A program made the translations under genes and the position numbers. Of a stretch of 23,698 nt of DNA, positions 14,793 to 21,752 are shown piece by piece. Source of the DNA: Actinomycetota bacterium (GTDB taxonomy: Bacteria; Actinomycetota; Thermoleophilia; Gaiellales; Gaiellaceae). The stretch is taken from assembly GCA_005883365.1 (NCBI GenBank), contig VAXA01000011.1, positions 1 through 23,698 of the forward strand. Reading direction: 5' to 3'. How positions within the stretch are numbered: the stretch's first letter is position 1; the number at the start of each line of letters is the position of its first letter. The notes below the pieces were generated by a model, which did not search any database, had not been told where the DNA came from, and saw only the letters and a list, made by a program, of their open reading frames with translations.

Positions 14793-17700
14793 GCGGCTAC
14801 GAGCTGAACGAGCAGCAGCTCGCGGCGGTCGAGGCGGGAGGGGAGGTCTTCGTCTCCGCCGGCGCCGGCACCGGCAAGACCGCCGTGCTCGTCGAGCGGG
14901 TCGTCCGCGCGGTCTGCGACCGCGGCCTCGACGTCGACTCGATCCTCGTCATCACCTACACGCGCCGGGCCGCGGGCGAGCTACGGACACGGATCCGCGC
15001 GGCCCTCGCCGACCGTGGGCGGCACGACCTCGCCCGGCAGCTCGACGGCGCCTGGATCTCGACGATCCACGGCTTTTGCGCGCGGCTCCTGAAGGCGTAC
15101 CCGCTCGCCGCCGGGCTCGACCCGCGCTTCCGTGAGCTCGACGAGGCGCAGGCGGCAGTGCTCCGCTCGGAGGCGTTCCGTGAGGCACTTGCGGAGTTCT
15201 GTGCGGGCGACGACCCGCAACGGCTCGAGCTGCTCGCGACGTACGGCAGCGACCGGCTGCGGCGGATGCTGACGAGCGTCTACGAGACGCTCCGCGCGGC
15301 CGGGCGCGAGCTCGATCTGGCGGTGGCCACGCGGCCGGAGCTCGCGGAGCGGGTGGACGAGCTACGTGCTGCCGCGACAGCGCTCGCCTCCGACCCCGGC
15401 GCCTCGGAGAGCCAGCAAAAGGCGGCCGCGGAGCTGCTCGAGCTGCTGGACCGCGACCAGCGCCCGGACCGGCTGATGAACCTCACGGGCTTCAAGGCTC
15501 GCGGAGACCGGGCCGCCACGTACTGCGAGGCGCTCGCCGCGGTCGAGCAGGCCGCGCTCGACGAGGCCGCCGCGCGCGACCGGGCCCTCCTCCAGGAGCT
15601 CCTGAGCCTGTTCGGCTCGCAGTACGCCGAGGCGAAGTCGCGCGAGTCGGCGCTCGACTTCGAAGATCTCCAGCTCGAGGCGCGCAATCTCCTCCAGTCG
15701 CAGTCCGAGCTCCGCGAGCGCGAGCAGGGGCGCTTCCGCTCGATCCTCGTCGACGAGTTCCAGGACACGAACCGGCTGCAGACGGAGATCGTCGACCTGT
15801 TGAGGACACCCGAGACCGAGCTCTTCTCCGTCGGCGATGAGTTCCAGTCGATCTACGGCTTCCGCCACGCCGACGTGCAGGTCTTCCGCGAGAGGCGTGA
15901 GGCTGCGGCTCAGCCCCTCTCGCTGACGCTCAACTATCGGTCGCGGCCGGAGGTGCTCGCCGTCGTGAACGAGCTCTTCGGCCCTCATTTCGGCGGCGAG
16001 TTCCAGGAACTCGCGGCCGCGGTCGAGTTCCCGGACCCCGTGTTCGGCCACCCAGTCGAGCTGCTCGTCACCGACAAGGAGAGCTACCAGGACAGCGGTG
16101 TCCACTGGCGGCGAGGGGAGGCCCGCGCGGTCGCGAGGCGCGTGCGCGAGCTCGTGGACGGTGGCGCGGCGACGCCGGGCGAGATCGTCCTCCTCTTCGC
16201 GGCCGGAACGGATGCGGAGTGGTACGAGGACGAGCTGCGCCGGGCGGGACTTCCCACCTACCGCGCCACCGGCAAGGGCTACTTCGGCCAACAGCAGGTC
16301 GTCGACCTGCTCGCGTACCTCCGCCTGCTCCAGAACCGCTACGACGACACCGCACTCCTGTCCGTGCTCGCGTCGCCGTTCGTCGGCGTCTCGAATGACG
16401 CGCTCGCGCTCCTGCGCCGGGTTGCCTCGAGGCGCCCGCTCTTTTCCGGACTCGAGCACGCTCTGCCGCCCGGCCTCGGTGAGCGCGACGAGCGCCTGAT
16501 GCGCGCCTTCCGCCAGCGCTACGACCGGCTCGTCGAGGCAATGCCGCGGCTGTCCCTCGAACGGCTCTGCGAGCAGGTCGTCGCCGAGCACGACTACGAC
16601 CTCGCCGTGCTCGCGCAGTGGGACGGGCGCCGGCGCTACGCGAACCTGCGGAAGCTCGCCCGCCTCGCCCGCTCGTACGAGGAGCTGCGCGGGCCGGACG
16701 TCGAGGGATTCGTCCGGTTCGTTGCCGAGCAGGAGGCGGTCGGCGCGCGAGAGCTCGAGGCGGTCGCCGAGGAGGAGGGCGCCGACGCCGTCCGCCTCCT
16801 CACGATCCACGCCGCGAAGGGGCTCGAGTTCAAGGTCGTGATCGTCGCCGACGCGGGTCGCGACCGCGTGCCGCCGTCGCCGGACGAGATCCTCGCCCTG
16901 CCCGACGGACGCTTCGGGTTCCGGGTAGCCGATCCTGTGACCGCGAAGCGGCGAGGCGCCTTCGACTACGAGGCGGTGAAGGAGGCGCGGCAGGAGGCGG
17001 AGAGGGCCGAGCGCCTACGCCTCTACTACGTCGCGATGACGCGCGCGAAGGAGCGGCTCATCGTCTCCGGATCGGTCGATCTCGGCTCGGAACGCGAGGT
17101 GCCGACACCGATCGCCTGGGTGCTCGACCGGCTCGACGCCGACTACGAGCTCGCGCAGGCGGAGGACGCGCCGATCGAGCTCGTCCGCGGCGACGCACGG
17201 CTCCTCGTGCGACTCGACCGCCACCGGCCGGAGCCCGCTACGGCGGAGCCCGAGCCGGAGGAGGAAGGACAGTTGGCGCTGTTCGCGGCCGTCGACGAGA
17301 TCGCTGCTCCGCTCGCGGCGCCCGAGCTGCCGCCGCTCGTCGCGCTGCCGGAGCCGCCGCTCTATCGCGTCCGCAAGCTCTCCTTCACTGCGCTCTCGCT
17401 CTTCGAGCAGTGCGCGTACAAGTACTTCGCCCGCTACGGGCTCGGGATGAGCGAGCGTCCCGTCGAGGGCGAGGGGACCGGCGAGATGTCCGGGACGCAG
17501 ATAGGCAGTGCCGTGCACGCGCTGCTCGAGCAGATCGACCTCGCCGCGCCCGTAGTGCCGGAGCTCGAGGACGAGCTGATCCGCGGCTTCGTCGCCGCGT
17601 ACTGCGAGTCCGATCTCGCGCGCCGTGTGGCGGCCCTGAGGGGTGTGGAGAAGGAGCGCCACTTCACGTTCGAGCACGACGGAGTGCTCGTGCACGGCTA

Positions 17701-18091
17701 TCTGGACGCGTTCCACCTCGCGGACGGCCGGGCGCTCGTCGTCGACTACAAGACGAACCTGCTCGGCGAGGCCTCTCCGGAGGAGATCGTCGACCAGGAC
17801 TACCGGCTGCAGCGGCTCGTCTACGCGCTCGCGTGCTTCCGCGCCGGCGCCGAGGAGGTCGAGATCGTCTATCACTTCCTCGAGCGTCCTGACGCGCCGG
17901 TGGAGGTGGCCTTCTCCCGCGCGGACATCCTCGAGCTCGAGGCCGAGCTGTCGGCCGCGATCGCCCGCATCCAGGCTGGCGAGTTCCCGCCGACTCCGAG
18001 CGACTTCGCGTGCCCCGGCTGTCCGGCCCTCGACCTGGTCTGCGCAGGGCCACGGCTGCGGCCGCGGCTGCCGGAGGTCGTTGCCTCGTAG
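14789..18091 (+). CDS. addA: AddA-like UvrD helicase with C-terminal RecB-family nuclease
   Basis: The protein is 1100 residues from the GTG at 14789. An upstream in-frame ATG lies inside addB and adds residues without homology. All superfamily 1 helicase motifs are present: SAGAGTGKT (23-31), VITYTRRAAGEL, ISTIHGFCARLL, VDEFQDTN (near 320), GDEFQSIYGFRHAD (near 350), LNYRSRPEVL, LLTIHAAKGLEFKVVIV (near 672) and LYYVAMTRAKERLIVSG (near 747). The nuclease domain has GSAVHALLEQ, D973 in GYLDAFH, D986 and K988 in VVDYKTN, and a QRLVYALA motif. C875, C1075, C1078 and C1085 look like a second iron-sulfur clasp, which classical AddA lacks. It is probably the motor and nuclease of the break-resection complex. 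Confidence 0.93.
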   Translation: MSGYELNEQQLAAVEAGGEVFVSAGAGTGKTAVLVERVVRAVCDRGLDVDSILVITYTRRAAGELRTRIRAALADRGRHDLARQLDGAWISTIHGFCARLLKAYPLAAGLDPRFRELDEAQAAVLRSEAFREALAEFCAGDDPQRLELLATYGSDRLRRMLTSVYETLRAAGRELDLAVATRPELAERVDELRAAATALASDPGASESQQKAAAELLELLDRDQRPDRLMNLTGFKARGDRAATYCEALAAVEQAALDEAAARDRALLQELLSLFGSQYAEAKSRESALDFEDLQLEARNLLQSQSELREREQGRFRSILVDEFQDTNRLQTEIVDLLRTPETELFSVGDEFQSIYGFRHADVQVFRERREAAAQPLSLTLNYRSRPEVLAVVNELFGPHFGGEFQELAAAVEFPDPVFGHPVELLVTDKESYQDSGVHWRRGEARAVARRVRELVDGGAATPGEIVLLFAAGTDAEWYEDELRRAGLPTYRATGKGYFGQQQVVDLLAYLRLLQNRYDDTALLSVLASPFVGVSNDALALLRRVASRRPLFSGLEHALPPGLGERDERLMRAFRQRYDRLVEAMPRLSLERLCEQVVAEHDYDLAVLAQWDGRRRYANLRKLARLARSYEELRGPDVEGFVRFVAEQEAVGARELEAVAEEEGADAVRLLTIHAAKGLEFKVVIVADAGRDRVPPSPDEILALPDGRFGFRVADPVTAKRRGAFDYEAVKEARQEAERAERLRLYYVAMTRAKERLIVSGSVDLGSEREVPTPIAWVLDRLDADYELAQAEDAPIELVRGDARLLVRLDRHRPEPATAEPEPEEEGQLALFAAVDEIAAPLAAPELPPLVALPEPPLYRVRKLSFTALSLFEQCAYKYFARYGLGMSERPVEGEGTGEMSGTQIGSAVHALLEQIDLAAPVVPELEDELIRGFVAAYCESDLARRVAALRGVEKERHFTFEHDGVLVHGYLDAFHLADGRALVVDYKTNLLGEASPEEIVDQDYRLQRLVYALACFRAGAEEVEIVYHFLERPDAPVEVAFSRADILELEAELSAAIARIQAGEFPPTPSDFACPGCPALDLVCAGPRLRPRLPEVVAS

Positions 18092-18749
18092 CTACCTGAA
18101 GGAGGCTCGCCGCCGGGTCGGGCCGAAGCGGGAGCGGATCGGGCCGATCATCGACCGGCTGGCGACCGAGCACGCCGACGCCGCGATCGCCCTCCGTTTC
18201 CGGAGCCCGCTCGAGCTGCTCGTCTCCGTGATGCTGTCGGCGCAGACGACGGACGTGAACGTCAACCGGGTCACCCAGGTGCTGTTCGAGAAGTACGGCA
18301 AGCCCGAGGACTACCTCGCGGTGCCGCAGGAGGAACTCGAGCGCGACATCTTTCCCACGGGTTTCTATCGCCAGAAGGCGAAGGCGCTGCGCGGGACGAT
18401 GCGGCTCCTGCTGGAAGAGTTCGACGGCGAGGTGCCGCGCCGCCTCGAAGAGCTGATTCGGCTGCCGGGCGTCGCGCGCAAGACGGCCAACGTCGTCGCA
18501 TCCGAGCTCGGGGACGCACAGGGCATCGTCGTCGACACGCACGTCCGGCGTCTCTCGCAGCGACTCGGGCTCACGCGGCACGAGAATCCCGTCAAGATCG
18601 AGCGCGACCTCGTACGGCTCGTGCCGCGCGCCGACTGGGGGCGCTTCCCGCACCTCCTCATCTGGCATGGTCGCCGCGTCTGCGACGCGCGACGACCGCG
18701 TTGCGAGGACTGCGTCGTCAACGATCTCTGCCCCTCCAGCCGTGTCTAG
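18081..18749 (+). CDS. nth: Endonuclease III (DNA glycosylase/AP lyase)
   Basis: The protein is 222 residues from the TTG at 18081. No ATG or GTG in frame lies before the conserved region, and the frame continues uselessly upstream inside addA. FRSPLELLVSVMLSAQTTDVNVN opens the fold. LPGVARKTANVV carries the helix-hairpin-helix and the catalytic lysine K134, and VDTHVRRLSQRLGL carries the aspartate D152. Four cysteines, C201-x6-C208-x2-C211-x5-C217, match the 4Fe-4S loop exactly. It removes oxidised pyrimidines and nicks the abasic site. The start overlaps addA by 11 nt, with GGAGG 3 nt before the TTG, so it is part of the repair operon. Confidence 0.95.
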   Translation: MPRSYLKEARRRVGPKRERIGPIIDRLATEHADAAIALRFRSPLELLVSVMLSAQTTDVNVNRVTQVLFEKYGKPEDYLAVPQEELERDIFPTGFYRQKAKALRGTMRLLLEEFDGEVPRRLEELIRLPGVARKTANVVASELGDAQGIVVDTHVRRLSQRLGLTRHENPVKIERDLVRLVPRADWGRFPHLLIWHGRRVCDARRPRCEDCVVNDLCPSSRV

Positions 18750-19470
18750 CGACCGCTACCGCTTCAGCTTCGAGAAGGTCGCGGCGGACTACGAACGCGC
18801 CCGCCCGCCATACATCGACGCAGCGGTGGACTGGGCGCTCGAGCGGCTGGGCCTCCGGGAGGGATCGCGCGTGCTCGACCTCGCGGCCGGTACCGGGAAG
18901 CTGACCCGCCAGCTCGTCGCCCGGGGCCTCCATGTCGTCGCCGTCGAGCCCGGCGAGGAGATGCGAACGGTGCTCGAGCATGAGCTACCCGGCGTCGAGG
19001 CGCTCGCAGGCCGTGCGGAGAAGATCCCGCTCCGCGACGCATCGGTCGACGGCGTCACGGTGGGCCAGGCTTTCCACTGGTTCGAGACGGAGAAAGCGCT
19101 GGCGGAAATGCACCGCGTGCTCAGACCGCGCGGCGGCTTTGCGCTCCTCTGGAATCACTTCAATCAAGACGATCCACTGCTCGGCGCCGTCGACGAGCTG
19201 CTGCGCGCGCGCGACCCGGCGCGCCGTTCACGCTGGCGCGACCGCTACGACTCGCAACACTTCGGCGCGCTCGAGGAGAAAGCCTTCTACGAGAAGCGGC
19301 CGATGAGCCTTAACCAGCTCGCCGCCTGGGTCGCGTCCACGAGCCGGGTCATCTCAGCTCCCGCCGAGGAGCAGATGGAGATCGACCGCGAGGTGCGGCG
19401 ACTTGCGGCATCACATCGCGGAACCGTCGCGATCAGAACCTACGTGGTCGCCGCAGCGCGGCTCAGTTGA
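18742..19470 (+). CDS. Class I SAM-dependent methyltransferase
   Basis: The protein is 242 residues from the GTG at 18742, which overlaps nth by 8 nt. The SAM-binding motif I is RVLDLAAGTGKLTRQL (43-58), motif II is VVAVEPGEEM, and later motifs are ALAGRAEKIPLRDASVDGVTVGQAFHWF and MHRVLRPRGGFALLW. The FHWF phrase places it with the UbiE/Ubi-like Methyltransf_11 group. The methyl acceptor is unknown, and nothing ties it directly to repair beyond its place in the operon. An ATG-frame extension into nth exists but has no methyltransferase similarity. Its TGA overlaps the convergent algH stop by 8 bp. Confidence 0.9.
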   Translation: MSSDRYRFSFEKVAADYERARPPYIDAAVDWALERLGLREGSRVLDLAAGTGKLTRQLVARGLHVVAVEPGEEMRTVLEHELPGVEALAGRAEKIPLRDASVDGVTVGQAFHWFETEKALAEMHRVLRPRGGFALLWNHFNQDDPLLGAVDELLRARDPARRSRWRDRYDSQHFGALEEKAFYEKRPMSLNQLAAWVASTSRVISAPAEEQMEIDREVRRLAASHRGTVAIRTYVVAAARLS

Positions 19471-20004
19471 CCCGCGGGTCCTCGGGCATGCGGGCGACGA
19501 GCTCGTAGATGCCGCCCTTGCGGCGCAGCACGTCGCGCCACAGCTCCTCGGGATCCTCGGTGAAGGCGTCGTCTGCGAGTGCGGGCTCGAGGATCCAGTC
19601 CTCATCGGCAAGCTCCGCCTCGAGCTGGCCGACGCCCCAGCCCGTGTAGCCGGCGAAGACCCGTCGCCGCGTCGTCGCCGGGAGGATCTCTCCGGCTCCA
19701 TCACGGACGGGAAGCCGAGCGACCCGAAGAGCGGGACCGCCGCGTCGTCCGGGTCGAGGAACTCGCCGAGGACGAGCACGGCCTCCGGCTGCACCGGACC
19801 GCCGACCCAAACCTGGTCGCCGTCGTCGACGACCGGCTCGAGCTGCGGCACCGCGCCCGCCACCTCGACGGGCGAGGGGTGGTTGAGGACGAGCCCTGCC
19901 GCGCCGTCCTCCGTGTGCTCCGTCACGAGTACGACGGCACGCCGGAAGTTCGGGTCGAGCAGCGCGGGCGAGGCGACGAGGAGGTGTCCGCGCAGGGAAT
20001 CCAC
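19463..20004 (-). pseudogene. AlgH/YqgE family protein, broken by a single frameshift
   Basis: Two minus-strand frames together make one AlgH/YqgE protein. The N-terminal part starts at the GTG at 20004: SLRGHLLVASPALLDPNFRR, AVVLVTEHTEDGAAGLVLNHPS, VWVGGPVQPEAVLVLGE and FGSLGFPSVMEPE. The C-terminal part is in the frame one base earlier: EILPATTRRRVFAGYTGWG, VGQLEAELADEDWILEPALA and a final VLRRKGGIYELVARMPEDP. Restoring one G in the GGAGAG on the minus strand (plus 19687-19693) joins them as MEPEEILPATT and gives about 180 residues, the normal family length. It may be a real inactivating deletion, a strain variant or a sequence error. The family's biochemical role is unclear. A CAGAAT box lies 6 nt before the start. 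Confidence 0.85.
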
Positions 20005-20010
20005 TCCTCC

Positions 20011-20016
20011 ATTCTG
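20011..20016 (-). promoter_or_regulatory. Weak -10 box of algH
   Basis: On the minus strand this reads CAGAAT, 6 nt before the GTG at 20004. It keeps the A at position 2 and the T at position 6 of TANNNT but lacks the first T. Confidence 0.3.
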
Positions 20017-20021
20017 CCCGG

Positions 20022-20027
20022 TACGAT
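20022..20027 (+). promoter_or_regulatory. -10 box of the antiporter gene
   Basis: TACGAT would place the transcription start near 20034. That is about 86 nt before the GTG at 20120 and just before the structured leader. Unlike most genes here, this one has a real 5' leader. It lies only 5 bp from the divergent algH box. Confidence 0.45.
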
Positions 20028-20040
20028 GCTGACGTCGTTC

Positions 20041-20119
20041 GCGGGATGAGGCTCCCGCCAAACCGCCCTCCCGGGCTGATGGCCTCTGCAGATGAGACCA
20101 CGCCTGGAAGGAGAACGCG
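20041..20119 (+). ncRNA. Structured leader of the antiporter gene, possible ion riboswitch
   Basis: GAGGC (20048-20052) can pair with GCCTC (20082-20086). Inside it, either CCCG (20054-20057) pairs with CGGG (20072-20075), or GCCC (20065-20068) pairs with GGGC (20073-20076). A GGGCTGATGGCCTCTGC segment closes the element. GGCCTC (20081-20086) can instead pair with GAGACC (20094-20099) with one mismatch, so two exclusive folds exist, as in riboswitches. AAGGAG (20108-20113) then serves the GTG at 20120. From memory, the layout and the GGCTGATGGC core resemble the nhaA-I lithium/sodium-sensing class found before cation antiporter genes. That match could not be tested here. Confidence 0.5.
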
Positions 20120-21274
20120 GTGAGCGACCTCGCACTAGCAACAGTCCTGGCCGGAACGATCCTCCTCGCCTCGACCATCTCGGTCGAGCTCGGGCTCTCC
20201 GTCGCGTTGATCGAGCTGCTGGCCGGTGTCATCGTCGGCAACGCGGCACACCTCGTCGTTCCGAGCTGGCTGACCTTCATCGGCTCGTTCGCGGGGATCG
20301 TCCTGACGTTCCAGGCGGGGGCGGAGGTGGACGTCCCGCAGCTCGTCCGCGAGTGGAAGGCGTCGGTTTCGATCGGGCTCGTATCGTTCTTCGCCCCGTT
20401 CGCCGTCGTCGCCCTCGTCACGTACTACGCGCTCGACTGGTCTCGGCGTCAGGCCGAGATCGGCGGGCTCGCGCTGTCGACGACGAGCCTCGCGGTCGTT
20501 TATGCCGTGCTCGTTGAGACGGGGTTGAACAAAGAGCTCGTCGGCAAGCGGCTGATGTCTGCCACCTTCGTCACCGACATCGCGACCGTGACCGGGCTCA
20601 CCGTCCTCTTCCTCAAGCCGACGGTTTGGATCGTTCCGTTCGCGCTGGTCTCGATCGGGCTCATCTTCGGGTTGCCGTACACGGCGCGGCACTTCTTTCC
20701 GCGCTACGGCAACCGCGTGATCGAGCCCGAGATCAAGCTTGTCTTTGCCTGCCTCTTCCTGCTCATGTGGCTGGGGTTGCGCGCGAACTCGCAGGCTGCC
20801 CTGCCGGCGTTCGTCCTCGGGCTCGCGATGTCGCAGTTCTTCGCCTCACACCGCCTCGAGCAGGACCGTCTGCGCGTCGTCTCGTTCGCGTTCCTGACGC
20901 CGTTCTTTTTCCTCAAAGGCGGGCTCAACGTTTCGACGAGCGCGCTCTGGGCGAATCTCGGGATTCTCGCCTTGCTCGTCGCCGCGAAGATGGGCCCGAA
21001 GCTCCTCGGCGTCTACCCGCTCGCACGGAGGTTCACCGCTCCCCACGCTACGTTCACGACGCTGCTGATGTCGACGGGGCTCACATTCGGGACGATTACT
21101 TCGCTGTACGGCCTCTCTGCGGGGATCATCGATCGGACGCAGTTCTCGCTGCTGATCGCTGTCGTGGTGCTCTCGGCGATCGTCCCGACCGCGATCGCGC
21201 AGCGCTTCTACGAGCCGCGGTTGGCTACGCACCGCGATCTCACCGCGCCGGTGGCGCCCGCGCCGTCCGACTAG
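20120..21274 (+). CDS. Cation:proton antiporter (CPA2 family)
   Basis: The 384-residue protein has about a dozen hydrophobic segments and the family's features. SVELGLSVALIELLAGVIVGN is the second segment. FAGIVLTFQAGAEVD follows in the position of the KefB/NapA-like GL..F..GLE. GGLALSTTSLAVVYAVLVETG is the discontinuous helix, TFVTDIATVTGL carries a likely ion-binding aspartate, and FLTPFFFLKGGLNVS is typical of the C-terminal half. It has no TrkA-type regulatory domain, so it is a bare transporter. It should exchange Na+, K+ or Li+ for protons across the inner membrane. The GTG start has AAGGAG 6 nt upstream and is preceded by a structured leader that may sense the exported ion. Confidence 0.9.
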   Translation: MSDLALATVLAGTILLASTISVELGLSVALIELLAGVIVGNAAHLVVPSWLTFIGSFAGIVLTFQAGAEVDVPQLVREWKASVSIGLVSFFAPFAVVALVTYYALDWSRRQAEIGGLALSTTSLAVVYAVLVETGLNKELVGKRLMSATFVTDIATVTGLTVLFLKPTVWIVPFALVSIGLIFGLPYTARHFFPRYGNRVIEPEIKLVFACLFLLMWLGLRANSQAALPAFVLGLAMSQFFASHRLEQDRLRVVSFAFLTPFFFLKGGLNVSTSALWANLGILALLVAAKMGPKLLGVYPLARRFTAPHATFTTLLMSTGLTFGTITSLYGLSAGIIDRTQFSLLIAVVVLSAIVPTAIAQRFYEPRLATHRDLTAPVAPAPSD

Positions 21275-21281
21275 GCGAGGC

Positions 21282-21734
21282 CTAGCTGTGTGCCGGCGTG
21301 AGCGCGACGAGCAGGCCGCCGTCGTCGTCGAGCGCTGGGAAGAAGTCGCCGATGACGCGCTTGACCTGGCCGCCGCGCGTTCGCAGCTGGAGTTGCTCGT
21401 TGAGCCGGCGAACGCCCCACTCGAGCGAGAGCTTGACCGGGTTCTTCTCCGCCTCGAAGCCGGCGAGGCCGAACGCGGCAACCACGTCGGCACCGAGGAC
21501 TTCCGCCTCGCTCCAGCCGCTCATCTCGAAGACGCCACGGCCGATCGCGAGGATGCGGCCCTCCTGGTCGCACGTGACCAGGCCCGTCGTCGGCGCGGGG
21601 TAGTAGTCGTCCATCAGCTCGAAGAGGAAGCCGAACCCGCAGTGGTGGCAGGCGACGGCTTCGTCGAACAGGCCCTCCTTGCGGTCAATGTCGACCGAGC
21701 GCTCCTTGCAGTTCGGGCAGATGAAGTTCGGCAC
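21282..21734 (-). CDS. Zinc-ribbon and PAS domain protein
   Basis: The 150-residue protein has two parts. C6, C9, C29 and C32 (CPNC and CHHC) form an N-terminal zinc ribbon. From about residue 48 a PAS domain follows, with LVTCDQEGRILAIGRGVFEMSGWSEAEVLG, a middle helix and VKRVIGDFFPALDDDGGLLVALTPA. PAS domains sense ligands or redox state, but there is no output domain such as a kinase or helix-turn-helix. It may work by binding a partner. The GTG start is set by a TAACCT box 6 nt upstream, placed just after the stop of the corA-like gene. Its end is 7 bp from the convergent antiporter gene. Confidence 0.8.
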   Translation of the reverse strand: MPNFICPNCKERSVDIDRKEGLFDEAVACHHCGFGFLFELMDDYYPAPTTGLVTCDQEGRILAIGRGVFEMSGWSEAEVLGADVVAAFGLAGFEAEKNPVKLSLEWGVRRLNEQLQLRTRGGQVKRVIGDFFPALDDDGGLLVALTPAHS

Positions 21735-21740
21735 CGGGTC

Positions 21741-21746
21741 AGGTTA
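21741..21746 (-). promoter_or_regulatory. -10 box of the zinc-ribbon/PAS gene
   Basis: On the minus strand this reads TAACCT, 6 nt before the GTG at 21734. It lies in the 18 bp between this gene and the upstream transporter gene, so the PAS gene can be transcribed separately as a leaderless mRNA. Confidence 0.5.
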
Positions 21747-21752
21747 GCCGCG

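Noticed and set aside
15362..16810. 482-residue minus-strand open frame inside addA
   Set aside because: It has no domain pattern and is antisense to intact helicase motifs.
19411..20421. 336-residue minus-strand frame starting at 20421 as one protein
   Set aside because: Only its middle (20004 to about 19690) is AlgH. The upstream part is antisense to the antiporter gene and the downstream part is out of frame after the deletion.
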